DNA from: SVTX01 sp045658225
Lineage (GTDB): Bacteria > Bacillota > Clostridia > Oscillospirales > CAG-272
NCBI GenBank assembly: GCA_045658225.1
Contig: JAZOUO010000068.1
Coordinates: 5,231 to 69,230 of the forward strand
Reading direction: 5' to 3'
Length of the DNA: 64,000 bases
Below, one piece after another: positions 8,670-17,036 of this stretch (the stretch's first letter is position 1; every line of letters begins with the position of its first letter). The notes under the pieces were generated by a model, which saw only the letters and a list, made by a program, of their open reading frames with translations, searched no databases and was not told where the DNA came from. The position numbers were made by a program, and so were the translations under genes.

Positions 8670-9701
8670 TTAGCCCATGTAGAAGATGTTCTTATCCTTC
8701 TGCTCGTCGATGTTCTCGGAAGTGTACCATACACCTGCGATACCAACGTCAGCAACGGATTCGCCAGCGATCTTCTTAGCTGCGAGCTCAACTGCTCTGT
8801 AGCCGATGTTGTAGGAGTCCTGTGCAACAGAACCAACGAGGAGAGCGTAGTTCTCGCCGTGATCCTTCATCCAGTTGTACTGGTTTGTACCTGCGTCGAA
8901 ACCGCAGAAGAGGATGTCCTTGTAGTTAGCTGCGTTATCGGAGATCTCAGGGAATACTTCGTTAACAACGCCTTCGTTTGTCATGAAGATGGACTGTGCG
9001 CCCCATTCCTTAAGAGCTGTGAGACCGAGCTTGTATTCGCCGGAGTTGTTTGTCTTAACCTCTACCTTGATGTCGAGAGTGATGCCTGCATCCTTAGCGG
9101 CCTTTTCCATGCCCTCCTTGAATCCAGCGGCTCTATCGATACCTGTGGATGTGGAGTCGTGCTGAATGATACCTACCTTGTAGCCGTTAACTGCAAGGCC
9201 GTTATCCTTGAGGTACTTGAAGAAGTTTTCAGCAACTACGCCTGCAGCAGCCTTGTTGTCAGTAGCAACGCTACCGATAACGGGGTCCTTGCCGGATGTT
9301 ACGTCTGCGTTGTTGTTGTAGAGACCGGAGTCGAATTCAACTACGGGAATACCCTTTTCGAATGCCTGGTTGAGCTCTTCGCCGAAGCCAAGACCGATTG
9401 TTGCGAGAACGATACCCTTTACGCTCGTATCGTTAAGAGCTGCCTGAACCATCTCTCTCTGTGTACCAACAAACTCTTCAGACTCTGCTGTAGGTCCGCG
9501 GAAGGTTACCTTGTAGCCGTAATCCTTACCAGCCTGCTCTGCGCCAGCCTTAACAGCCTGCCAGAAAGCGTGTGTTTCACCCTTTGCGATAACTGCGATT
9601 GTGCCATTGCCCTCTTCCTCTTTGGGCTGGCAAGCTACAAATGCACAGAGTGTGCATGTGAGAGCCAATACGATCGCGAGGATCTTTGTGAACTTTTTCA
9701 T
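8670..9701 (-). CDS. Sugar ABC transporter substrate-binding lipoprotein (RbsB-like)
   Basis: Extracellular sugar receptor of the importer, 343 residues. A lipoprotein signal ends at the CAFVAC lipobox (Cys24). A two-lobe periplasmic-binding-protein type 1 fold of the ribose/galactose family follows: GTIAVIAKGETHAFWQAVKAGAEQA starts lobe one, and GVNEVFPE and FCGFDAG are typical lobe-two patches. The strict lipoprotein signal fits a Gram-positive cell. It is the third gene after the ATPase and permease; L-fucose as ligand is inferred from fucI next door. The start ATG is preceded by AGGAGGAATCC. Confidence 0.88.
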   Translation of the reverse strand: MKKFTKILAIVLALTCTLCAFVACQPKEEEGNGTIAVIAKGETHAFWQAVKAGAEQAGKDYGYKVTFRGPTAESEEFVGTQREMVQAALNDTSVKGIVLATIGLGFGEELNQAFEKGIPVVEFDSGLYNNNADVTSGKDPVIGSVATDNKAAAGVVAENFFKYLKDNGLAVNGYKVGIIQHDSTSTGIDRAAGFKEGMEKAAKDAGITLDIKVEVKTNNSGEYKLGLTALKEWGAQSIFMTNEGVVNEVFPEISDNAANYKDILFCGFDAGTNQYNWMKDHGENYALLVGSVAQDSYNIGYRAVELAAKKIAGESVADVGIAGVWYTSENIDEQKDKNIFYMG

Positions 9702-9783
9702 TGTGGATTCCTCCTGAAAATTAATAAATTATTTAATAAAAACCTTTCACTAGGTTTTGATTACTGATTTTTTGCCGTATGGC

Positions 9784-11031
9784 TTACTTTATGTTTTTGT
9801 ATTCTGCCTTGAGGGCTGCGATCTCTGCAGGAATTGCTTCTGCGCGAGCGTCTGCCTCAGGGTTATTCTTTGCGGAAAGCGCGTAGTCTTGCTCAATCTT
9901 AAGCTCTGCAATTTTTTCCTTAATTTCTCGCTTCTGCTTTTGCGCGGAGGTTTCGATCTTGACTTTGTTAGCAGACTTCTTCTTGAGCACGTCGAGAAGA
10001 ACTGCGCCTACAACGATAACACCTGTCACTGCGTATGTAATGAACGTAGCAGAGAGGTTGATGTCGAATGTCATAAGAGCGATGTTAAGACCCTGACGGA
10101 TAACTACGAGAATGATAGAGCCGAAGATGGTACCCATTACGGATGCAGCACCACCTGTTGTGCTTGTACCGCCGATGTAAACGCCGGCAATTGCGTCAAG
10201 CTCCATACCGTTACCGGATGCGAGCGTGAGAGAGGGGTTGGCAGCTGTCCAGAAGAGAGCCGCGATACCTGCAAAGAGACCGCCGATTGCGTAAGCGATG
10301 ATCTTGTACTTATCTACGTTGATACCCGAAAGACGAGCAGCTTCCTCGTTACTACCGATAGCGAGAATGTATCTACCGATCTTTGTCTTGAACATAACTA
10401 CCATACAGATAGCTGTGAGGATCAATACCCAAACTACACCGATGGGGAAGCCATCGTAGCTGGTGAATATCTTCTGGAACCAGCCTGTTGTGGGGTACTT
10501 GATAGCAGATGTCTTTTCTGTTATGTACTGGGCTATTACCGAGGTCATACCACGGGAGAAGAGCATTGTACCGAGAGTTGCGATAAAGGGAGCAATCTTG
10601 CACTTTGCAATAAGTAAGCCGTTTATAACACCGAACAGGAGACCTGTGAGAAGGATGATCGGAATTGTAAGCCAAAGTGTACCTTCATCCTGAGAAACTC
10701 CTGTGGAGCAGATAGCGCCTGCCAAAACGGGAGCACCGATACAAACTGTACCGATAGAAAGGTCGATACCGCCTGTTGCGATTACGAATGTAACGCCGAG
10801 AGCGAGTATTGCATAGGGAACGAGAGACTTGCTCATAAGGAGCAGGTTGCTCTTGCTTGCGAAGTTGGGGTTGATAAGCGTGAACACAATGAAGAGTGCT
10901 ATCGTAGCAAGTACGATAACGAGGTTCTGCTTACCCGTTGTCTTAAAATAGTTTACGGTACCTACGCCTGCCTGGCGCGCCTTACCTCTGAAGTTCAGCT
11001 TTGCGCCGAACGGTGTGTTATTGTTTTTCAT
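9784..11031 (-). CDS. Sugar ABC transporter permease (RbsC-like) with charged C-terminal tail
   Basis: Membrane channel of the importer, 415 residues from the ATG at 11029-11031. I prefer this start because it lies 4 bp past the ATPase stop and has GGGAGG upstream; an in-frame start ten codons earlier would overlap the ATPase. About ten membrane segments, and typical family wording such as ATGGIDLSIG and GINVDKYK. After the last segment, about 65 residues of Lys/Glu/Ala-rich sequence predict as a cytoplasmic coiled coil. RbsC-type permeases normally end soon after the last helix, so this tail is unusual. Confidence 0.88.
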   Translation of the reverse strand: MKNNNTPFGAKLNFRGKARQAGVGTVNYFKTTGKQNLVIVLATIALFIVFTLINPNFASKSNLLLMSKSLVPYAILALGVTFVIATGGIDLSIGTVCIGAPVLAGAICSTGVSQDEGTLWLTIPIILLTGLLFGVINGLLIAKCKIAPFIATLGTMLFSRGMTSVIAQYITEKTSAIKYPTTGWFQKIFTSYDGFPIGVVWVLILTAICMVVMFKTKIGRYILAIGSNEEAARLSGINVDKYKIIAYAIGGLFAGIAALFWTAANPSLTLASGNGMELDAIAGVYIGGTSTTGGAASVMGTIFGSIILVVIRQGLNIALMTFDINLSATFITYAVTGVIVVGAVLLDVLKKKSANKVKIETSAQKQKREIKEKIAELKIEQDYALSAKNNPEADARAEAIPAEIAALKAEYKNIK

Positions 11032-11035
11032 AATA

Positions 11036-12541
11036 TCAGTTTTCCTCCCGCATTGTGGCAAGTTTCATAATATTTTCCTGGTTAGCTTCGGAAATGTCAA
11101 GCTCTCCCGTCTTTCTGCCCTCGCACATTACGAGCACTCTGTCGCTCATACGGAGGATCTCAACAAGCTCGGAGGAGATCATAATAATGGATTTGCCCTG
11201 TTTTGAAAGCTCGTTCATAAGAGTGTAGATTTCACTCTTTGCGCCTACGTCGATGCCTCTTGTAGGTTCGTCGAAGATAAGTATCTCACTGTCTCTTATA
11301 AGCCATCTCGCGATAATAACCTTTTGCTGATTACCACCCGAAAGGTTCTTGAGAAGCTGGTCAATGGACGGTGTCTTTGTGCGAAGCTTTTCATTATATT
11401 CAATAGCCTCTTCCTTGAGCGCCTTATCATTTATAAGTCCGCCCTTTACATAACGGTCCATAGAGGAGATAGATGTATTTTCAGCTACGGATTTGAAAAG
11501 CATAAGTCCGTATCTCTTTCTATCCTCGGAAAGATAACCTATACCGTGCTTGATGGCATCCACGGGAGTTTTAATGTTGACCTTTTTGCCGTGAACGTAA
11601 ATCTCACCGCTGTCGAAGGGGTCAGCTCCGAATATTGCTCTCGCAACCTCGGTTCTGCCTGCTCCCATAAGTCCAGAGAAACCAAGTATCTCGCCACGGC
11701 GGAGCTTGAAGCTTACGTCTCTGATGGTTCTGCCGCTGCAAAGATTTCTTACCTCAAGCACTACGTCGGCGTCGGGATCAACCTCGCTCTGTGTCTTGGG
11801 GTCCTCGTAAACTACACGGCCGATCATCATGTTTATGATCTCGTCCTTGGTCACCTCGTTTGTGACAACGGTGTTGACGTACTCGCCGTCGCGCATTACT
11901 GTTATTCGGTCGGAAATCATCTTAATCTCATCCATACGGTGAGAGATATAGATCATTCCTATACCCTTGCTCTTAAGATCCTTCATTATCTTAAAGAGCT
12001 CTTCTATCTCGGACTGTGTAAGAGCTGCGGTGGGCTCGTCTAGAATGAGGAGCTTACAGTCTCTTGAGATTGCCTTTGCAATTTCAACCATCTGTTGCTT
12101 ACCAACCGTGAGCTTGCCGAGAGGCATTCTGGGATCGATATTGATTCCGATAAGCTTAAAGAGCTTCTCAGCTTCCTTAACCATTTCGTCATCGTTAATG
12201 AATATCTTTCCTGACATGGATTCTCTTCCAATAAAGATATTCTGGGCAACAGTAAGGTGATTCATCATGTTAAGCTCCTGATGTATCATGCTGATGCCTA
12301 AATTTTGAGATTCTCCTATATTTTTAACAGAATAAGGAGCACCGTTGTATGTAATGGTTCCTTCGTCCGCCTGATGAATGCCTGTGAGAACCTTCATCAA
12401 AGTGGATTTGCCAGCACCGTTTTCACCAACAAGCGCGTGGACTTCGCCAAATTCAAGATCGAGATGAACTCCCTTGAGTGCATGTACACCATGAAATCTC
12501 TTATGGATACCGTTCATTTCGAGCAAAAGATTTTGCGACAT
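11036..12541 (-). CDS. Sugar ABC transporter ATP-binding protein (RbsA/MglA-like)
   Basis: Tandem ATPase that powers sugar import, 501 residues from ATG 12539-12541. I chose this start because AAAGGGGG precedes it; the open frame begins six codons earlier. The first domain has Walker A GENGAGKST, signature and Walker B LILDEPTAAL. The second domain has LSGGNQQKV and ILIFDEPTRGIDVG but a degenerate Walker A (GLMGAGRTE), as is normal for this class. It is the first gene of ATPase-permease-binding protein-fucI, with a promoter 40 bp upstream. Confidence 0.92.
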   Translation of the reverse strand: MSQNLLLEMNGIHKRFHGVHALKGVHLDLEFGEVHALVGENGAGKSTLMKVLTGIHQADEGTITYNGAPYSVKNIGESQNLGISMIHQELNMMNHLTVAQNIFIGRESMSGKIFINDDEMVKEAEKLFKLIGINIDPRMPLGKLTVGKQQMVEIAKAISRDCKLLILDEPTAALTQSEIEELFKIMKDLKSKGIGMIYISHRMDEIKMISDRITVMRDGEYVNTVVTNEVTKDEIINMMIGRVVYEDPKTQSEVDPDADVVLEVRNLCSGRTIRDVSFKLRRGEILGFSGLMGAGRTEVARAIFGADPFDSGEIYVHGKKVNIKTPVDAIKHGIGYLSEDRKRYGLMLFKSVAENTSISSMDRYVKGGLINDKALKEEAIEYNEKLRTKTPSIDQLLKNLSGGNQQKVIIARWLIRDSEILIFDEPTRGIDVGAKSEIYTLMNELSKQGKSIIMISSELVEILRMSDRVLVMCEGRKTGELDISEANQENIMKLATMREEN

Positions 12542-12578
12542 AAGAATACCCCCTTTCATTTTCTTTACCTCACCATTT

Positions 12579-12606
12579 ATTATAACTCACTGACAGGCTT
12601 TTTCAA
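12579..12606 (-). promoter_or_regulatory. σA-type promoter of the fucose importer-fucI operon
   Basis: On the minus strand TTGAAA and a perfect TATAAT are separated by 16 bp. The expected transcript start is about 30 bp before the ATPase start codon. Confidence 0.7.
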
Positions 12607-12661
12607 TATCATAAACTGCAAAATAAATCACAAAAATAAACACAAAATTTTCAAAAAACTA

Positions 12662-12690
12662 TTGAATTTTTTGTGCCAATGTGCTACAAT
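12662..12690 (+). promoter_or_regulatory. σA-type promoter of the araC-family regulator
   Basis: TTGAAT and TACAAT are separated by 17 bp, with TGTGC before the -10. This leaves about 150 nt of A/T-rich leader before the regulator's start codon. The -10 is one arm of the inverted repeat at 12685-12699. Confidence 0.6.
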
Positions 12691-12699
12691 ATCATTGTA
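12685..12699. promoter_or_regulatory. Inverted repeat overlapping the regulator -10 box (possible operator)
   Basis: TACAAT-ATC-ATTGTA is a perfect 6-bp inverted repeat lying on the -10 of the regulator gene. A bound protein here would block that promoter. Its role as an operator is inference. Confidence 0.35.
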
Positions 12700-12846
12700 A
12701 AACAAGGCGTTTTGCATATTTTACGGAAAAAATTTTAATTGATATTAGAAAAAATTCATAAAAACTAAATTTTTCCAAAAAAACAATAATCGACAATTGA
12801 TTATGTATTATATACAAAAAAGCAAATACAAATTTGGAGAAAACAA

Positions 12847-13731
12847 ATGAAAGATCAATCTTTTAACGTTAGTTTTGACCCGAGAATGGTTGCATATACC
12901 AAGGTCGACGCCATAAAACTTGACACTAAGTGCCTATATGCAGGCAAGCTTGAGAGAATTAAAGAATGGAATGAGAAGACGCACAGTCATCCATTTTGTG
13001 AAATTATGTTTGTTATTTCGGGTGGCGGAACTATTACGGTTAATGGAATTGAATATGAGATTAAGAAGGGGGATATTATAGTTTATAACCCTGAGGTTCC
13101 ACATTCCGAGTCAACAACAGGAAAGATCGGCATTGAACTTGCTTTTTTTGGAATTTCCAATTTCAAAATAGGAAATCTTCCTTCTGATTATATTTTGGAT
13201 CCAAATGCATCTCCTATTATTCATACAGGGCAGTATGAGAAGGAATACGAGTTCTACTTTATGTCTCTTGTAAAGGAGGTTGCATCAGATAAACCGTATA
13301 ACGAAATTTTTGCCAAATATCTTGCGCGACTCATTATGATAGGTATTTTGCGCCTTGCGAATATATCCGAGGCGAAATTTGTGACCAACGGTATTTTTAC
13401 ACGCATACACAACTACTTAAACAAGCACTTTACTGAAATCGAATCTATGGATGAAGTTTGTGAAAAGTTAAAAATAAGCAAATATTACCTCTCGCACGTG
13501 TTCAAAAAACATATGGGCAGGCCACCTATGCAGTACGTCACCGCAAAGCGCATAGCCTATGCGAAGAAGCTTTTGCAGGAGACCGATCTCAGCGCAACGG
13601 AGATAGGTGAGATGTGCGGATATAAGGACCACGTACTCTTTTTCAAGGCATTCAAGAAGCAAGAAGGAATGACTCCCATTACTTTTCGAAAACAGACCCA
13701 GAAGCCTGAGAAGACCTCCGATAATACATGA
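12847..13731 (+). CDS. AraC-family transcriptional regulator with cupin sensor domain
   Basis: A 294-residue cytoplasmic regulator. The N-terminal cupin (about residues 40-110) contains HSHPFCEIMFVISGGGT and KKGDIIVYNPEVPHSE, the His-rich sugar-pocket pattern of AraC/RhaR sensors. The C-terminal double helix-turn-helix spans about 190-290, with LSHVFKKHMGRPPMQYV and ATEIGEMCGYKDHVLFFKAF. It is divergent from the sugar importer-fucI operon and is the obvious candidate regulator of it, with L-fucose or a catabolite as effector by inference. The ribosome site is GGAGA, 8 bp before ATG. Confidence 0.9.
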   Translation: MKDQSFNVSFDPRMVAYTKVDAIKLDTKCLYAGKLERIKEWNEKTHSHPFCEIMFVISGGGTITVNGIEYEIKKGDIIVYNPEVPHSESTTGKIGIELAFFGISNFKIGNLPSDYILDPNASPIIHTGQYEKEYEFYFMSLVKEVASDKPYNEIFAKYLARLIMIGILRLANISEAKFVTNGIFTRIHNYLNKHFTEIESMDEVCEKLKISKYYLSHVFKKHMGRPPMQYVTAKRIAYAKKLLQETDLSATEIGEMCGYKDHVLFFKAFKKQEGMTPITFRKQTQKPEKTSDNT

Positions 13732-13748
13732 TTATATTAAAATGAGAA

Positions 13749-13773
13749 AAGCGGCACGCTTAGCGTGCCGCTT
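13749..13773. terminator. Bidirectional terminator between the araC-type and ygjV-type genes
   Basis: AAGCGGCACGC TTA GCGTGCCGCTT, an 11-bp perfect stem between convergent genes, with a TTTTCTC tract on the minus strand. Confidence 0.85.
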
Positions 13774-13778
13774 CTGAT

Positions 13779-14345
13779 TTAGTTTTTTGTTTGTTTTCTG
13801 GATCTTATAAGGAATATTGCAGATGACACCATGTTAAAGCACTCGCAAATAACTCCGGGATATGCGTGACAAACAACGTTGTACGCTATCCAGAATGGAG
13901 AAGTGCATACTATCTGGCAATAACGTATTTTCTTGGTTTCTCCACGCCACATAAAGTACGTGCTGCTCAAAAGACCTATAAGCACCAACGATACAAGGAT
14001 AACCTGGAGCAAACTATGGTCAAGCGCGAGAGAGAAAGCATAGCATCCCACGCAAGCCGATTCCACCAGAATAAGCTTCCACAGCTTTTGGCTGTTATTC
14101 ATAAACAGAACGCCTCGGATGAGAGTGCAAAGATTAAAGAAGGTTCCTGCCCACGCGCCCAAAAGCAGAAAATGGAGAACGTAGCAAAACGCTGCCGAGG
14201 ACTGCATAAAAAAGAGCGTGCGGTTGTTCTTGAACTGGAAGGAGAGGACCATTACGACAAGTCCTATAACTCCGAAGCACTGAGCAATTATCTCGCGGGG
14301 TGTCATTGAGGCAAAAAACTCAACAACAGATGTAAGCAGCCCCAT
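13779..14345 (-). CDS. YgjV-family inner membrane protein
   Basis: A 188-residue protein with about five or six hydrophobic segments. Residues 15-60 (QCFGVIGLVVMVLSFQFKNN, then SSAAFCYVLHFLLLGAWAG) match the remembered YgjV/Imp-YgjV family. Its biochemical function is unknown to me. It lies 6 bp downstream of fucU and shares that gene's promoter, so a link to sugar uptake or sensing is possible, though YgjV proteins also occur away from sugar genes. Confidence 0.72.
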   Translation of the reverse strand: MGLLTSVVEFFASMTPREIIAQCFGVIGLVVMVLSFQFKNNRTLFFMQSSAAFCYVLHFLLLGAWAGTFFNLCTLIRGVLFMNNSQKLWKLILVESACVGCYAFSLALDHSLLQVILVSLVLIGLLSSTYFMWRGETKKIRYCQIVCTSPFWIAYNVVCHAYPGVICECFNMVSSAIFLIRSRKQTKN

Positions 14346-14351
14346 AAGCTA

Positions 14352-14792
14352 TCAGATAACGCCCTTTTGGAGCATAATGTTTGCGTAAATTGCGCTTTCG
14401 CCGGTAGCGATGATGCAGTAGCACTTCTTTGCCTCATCGTAAAAATCGAATCTGTCGATGTTTCCGAGAGCCTCGCGTCCGCGGCTGTCGTGCCTGGAGA
14501 TGATCTGGGCATAGGTGTCCCAAATGGGAGTCTGAACTCTGCCGACGTCTCTGTCCATAAGCTGCATAAGTATAGCGGGGGTTTCAACGTATGTATCGAG
14601 GGGGAAGACTGTGAGGATAGCGTCAAGAATTTCGGGCACACCGTGACCGTCCATTCTGATAACTATCGCATCCTTGCCCATGGATTCGGAGGGGAAATTG
14701 CCGTCTGCTATGCAGATACGGTCGCTGTGACCCATTTCGCACAAAACCTTAAGCAATTCGGGGGGTAAAATTTTCGGAATACCTTTAAGCAT
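14352..14792 (-). CDS. fucU: L-fucose mutarotase (FucU/RbsD family)
   Basis: Interconverts the α and β anomers of L-fucose so the isomerase receives its preferred form. The 146-residue protein matches remembered FucU at MLKGIPKILPPELLKVLCEMGHSD at the start, with the conserved His in MGHSD (residue 22), at RFDFYDEAKKCY, and at the end in TGESAIYANIMLQKGV. The RbsD alternative is less likely given fucI nearby. It has its own promoter and a GGAGGT ribosome site, and is followed by the YgjV-type gene. Confidence 0.93.
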   Translation of the reverse strand: MLKGIPKILPPELLKVLCEMGHSDRICIADGNFPSESMGKDAIVIRMDGHGVPEILDAILTVFPLDTYVETPAILMQLMDRDVGRVQTPIWDTYAQIISRHDSRGREALGNIDRFDFYDEAKKCYCIIATGESAIYANIMLQKGVI

Positions 14793-14828
14793 ATAAGACC
14801 TCCAAAAGATTATTTTAGTTGTGTCTCA

Positions 14829-14857
14829 ATTTTAACATATTTATATCCTCATGTCAA
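14829..14857 (-). promoter_or_regulatory. σA-type promoter of fucU
   Basis: On the minus strand a perfect TTGACA, 17 bp, then TAAAAT with TATGT before it. TGCTACAA occurs 10 bp upstream of the -35. Confidence 0.75.
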
Positions 14858-14925
14858 TGTGATTTTTTGTAGCAAAAAACCGCAAAATTGACACAAGAGA
14901 ACGCCGTTTTAAATCACAAAAACAA

Positions 14926-14964
14926 AAAATCCTTATCAGAATTAAGCATTTTGATAAGGATTTT
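14926..14964 (-). terminator. Intrinsic terminator downstream of spoVT
   Basis: AAAATCCTTATCA and TGATAAGGATTTT form a 13-bp stem with a 13-nt loop. On the minus strand TTTTGTTTTTG follows. Confidence 0.82.
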
Positions 14965-15003
14965 ATTTTTGTTTAATGCATCACAGCATATAGGTGTGAC
15001 ACG

Positions 15004-15546
15004 TCATTCCTGCTGCTTACCAAGGAATGCTGCCGCAGTCTGAACAAGCTTTTGTTCTGTCATATCGGGGATATGTGTGCGTGATTCCTCGCAGAGAGAG
15101 ACGACGCAGCCTATAATATCGCCCTCTGAAATAATGGGCATAGCGCAGCTTATAAAATGCTCGCTTCTGTCGCGGAGAGGGGATATTTTTTCTGCACCGT
15201 CGCGGTAAACATACATACCACGCGACTCAATAATGTTCTCAAGCTCCTCGGATAGGGATTTGTCGGAATATTCCTTTTTGGATAGACCCGCGCAGGCTAC
15301 GACGGAGTCTCTGTCGCAGACTATCACCGAGAGATTGCAGGTCTTGTGGAGAGTCTCACAATACTGCGAGGCAAACGAGGTCAGCTCGCCAATGGGAGAA
15401 TATTTTTTGAAAATGACCTCGCCGTCGCGGTCTGTAAATATTTCAAGAGGGTCGCCCTCGCGGATACGCATTGTTCTTCTTATTTCTTTAGGGATGACGA
15501 CACGGCCGAGGTCGTCAATACGCCTTACTATTCCTGTTGCTTTCAT
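15004..15546 (-). CDS. spoVT: Stage V sporulation protein T, AbrB-type regulator
   Basis: Transcription factor of late forespore genes in endospore formers. The 180-residue protein has an N-terminal swapped-hairpin AbrB domain almost identical to remembered B. subtilis SpoVT (MKATGIVRRIDDLGRVVIPK, RIREGDPLEIF, KKYSPIGEL), then a GAF-like sensory domain (about 60-178) with CDRDSVVACAGLSKKEY. The full two-domain length separates it from plain AbrB (about 95 residues). It is transcribed alone. I found no convincing σG promoter in the 110 bp upstream. Confidence 0.95.
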   Translation of the reverse strand: MKATGIVRRIDDLGRVVIPKEIRRTMRIREGDPLEIFTDRDGEVIFKKYSPIGELTSFASQYCETLHKTCNLSVIVCDRDSVVACAGLSKKEYSDKSLSEELENIIESRGMYVYRDGAEKISPLRDRSEHFISCAMPIISEGDIIGCVVSLCEESRTHIPDMTEQKLVQTAAAFLGKQQE

Positions 15547-15704
15547 ATATCTTTAAGCCTTTCTGTGCTGTTTTTAACAAAATTTTTGCTCCGTTGGAAT
15601 TTTGTCCGTCATTATTATTTGTGTTTTTTGGAACGATTATACTTGTTTTTTTAGGAAAAATATGGGTGTTAACTCTTAAAAAATCTTAAGAATTGTCCTC
15701 GCAC

Positions 15705-15733
15705 TTGCAATTTTTTTGCGGATATGCTATAAT
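15705..15733 (+). promoter_or_regulatory. σA-type promoter of the unknown secreted-protein gene
   Basis: TTGCAA, 17 bp, TATAAT, preceded by TATGC (extended -10), about 37 bp before the start codon. Confidence 0.7.
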
Positions 15734-15769
15734 TAAGTCGACACAAATATATGTGATAGGAGAAAACCA

Positions 15770-16759
15770 ATGAAAAAAGCAGGTAAAATAATAGCTATAA
15801 TAGTAGCGGCAATACTTTTGCTGGTTTTTGTTGTGATCAGCGCGTTTTCGATATTTGACAGAATTAAATACCGTTCTTTCTACAAAAACGCAGACAAAGC
15901 TTTCGCTATAGGTGGCTTGTGGGAGGGCGCTGTTCAACAGGGATTTGACTATTCCGATGAGCTTGGACTTTACATATATTCTGCATATATGAAGGACCAC
16001 TCCACGTCGAGAATATATATTGCCGACAATGACGGAAACACAAGATTTGTTGAGCTTAAAAACGTAGACGGCTCGTGTCACACGGGACATGTTGGCGGAC
16101 TTTCCTTTGGCGGAGATTATATTTACGTCACCGCGTCGTCCGACAATAAGATAATGATGTTCAAGACAAACGACGTGCTTGATGATGACGGTGTTGCCAC
16201 CGCATGCGAAGATTTTGAGGTCTGTGTTTCGTCTGCGTACGTTTACGTAAGAGACAACACTCTCTACACGGGAGAATTTTATATTGCCGAGGACTATGAA
16301 ACTCCCGAGGACCACAGATTTACCACTCCTGCGGGTGATCAGAATACCGCAATAATGGGAGTTTACACGCTTGGTGCTGACGGCAAGCCCGTATCCGCTG
16401 ATCCTGATTACATTATGTCTACTCGTGGACAGGTGCAGGGAATGGCGTTTGACTCACAGGGCAGACTTATTCTATCAACCTCTTGGGGACTTAATCCCAG
16501 TGGAATATACGTTTACGACCTTGACAAAGTAGCAAACGGTACTGTGACGCTCAACGGTAAGCAAGTTGCTGTAAAGTACGTTGACAGTTCTTGCCTTGAC
16601 GCAACTATAGTTGCGCCTCCTATGGCAGAGGAGCTTGTTTATAAGAACGGTAAGCTTTTTATAATGAACGAGTCCGCGTCCATGAAGTATATCTTTGGTA
16701 AGCTGACAAGCGGAAATCACGTCTGGGCGTATGATTACAACGCGCAGATTGGCGACTAA
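15770..16759 (+). CDS. Exported or membrane-anchored protein of unknown function, propeller-like
   Basis: 329 residues, not recognised. Residues 4-28 form one strong hydrophobic segment after MKKAGK, either an uncleaved signal anchor or a signal peptide. The rest is β-rich with recurring blade-like phrases: LGLYIYSAYM, SRIYIADNDGN, GGLSFGGDYIYVTASSDNKIMMF, GQVQGMAFDSQGRLILSTSW and SGIYVYDLDKV. This pattern resembles SMP-30/YncE-type β-propellers, but I cannot name a family. Conserved Cys and His in GSCHTGHVGGL (about residues 102-112) could be a binding site. It has its own promoter and terminator, with AGGAGA before ATG. Confidence 0.55.
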   Translation: MKKAGKIIAIIVAAILLLVFVVISAFSIFDRIKYRSFYKNADKAFAIGGLWEGAVQQGFDYSDELGLYIYSAYMKDHSTSRIYIADNDGNTRFVELKNVDGSCHTGHVGGLSFGGDYIYVTASSDNKIMMFKTNDVLDDDGVATACEDFEVCVSSAYVYVRDNTLYTGEFYIAEDYETPEDHRFTTPAGDQNTAIMGVYTLGADGKPVSADPDYIMSTRGQVQGMAFDSQGRLILSTSWGLNPSGIYVYDLDKVANGTVTLNGKQVAVKYVDSSCLDATIVAPPMAEELVYKNGKLFIMNESASMKYIFGKLTSGNHVWAYDYNAQIGD

Positions 16760-16764
16760 TAGCG

Positions 16765-16814
16765 GCAATAAATAAAAATCGCTCTGCAACTGCAGAGCGA
16801 TTTTTATTTATTGC
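16765..16814. terminator. Bidirectional terminator between the unknown gene and oadG
   Basis: A long palindrome: ATAAATAAAAATCGCTCTGC and its complement around a short AAC-T centre, with T runs on both strands. It overlaps the oadG stop codon. Confidence 0.88.
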
Positions 16815-17020
16815 TCGTCCTTGGGGGGAGTTGTGAGCTTTATGATGACGGACTGGATAAGCTTGATTATAAGAATGATTATGATGATAACCACAAATAT
16901 TGCAAGCATACCCTTCCAGAGTACGTTAAGCGAAACCTTTATTGTTTCCCAATTCATAGGACTAAGGCTGTCAAACATTCCGCCGAGGACATTAAAGTAT
17001 ATCATGTTAAGAAAATTCAT
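16808..17020 (-). CDS. Small OadG-like subunit of a Na+-pumping decarboxylase
   Basis: A 70-residue protein: a short amphipathic start, one strong membrane segment (about residues 34-60, many Ile and Val) and a charged C-terminal tail. It has the size and shape of decarboxylase gamma/delta (OadG) subunits, which tether the alpha and beta subunits. The sequence alone is too simple to be diagnostic; the call rests on its place 16 bp downstream of oadB. It lacks the long Pro/Ala-rich, His-bearing tail of E. coli-type OadG. Confidence 0.65.
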   Translation of the reverse strand: MNFLNMIYFNVLGGMFDSLSPMNWETIKVSLNVLWKGMLAIFVVIIIIILIIKLIQSVIIKLTTPPKDEQ

Positions 17021-17036
17021 ATTAAGTCCTCCTTTA

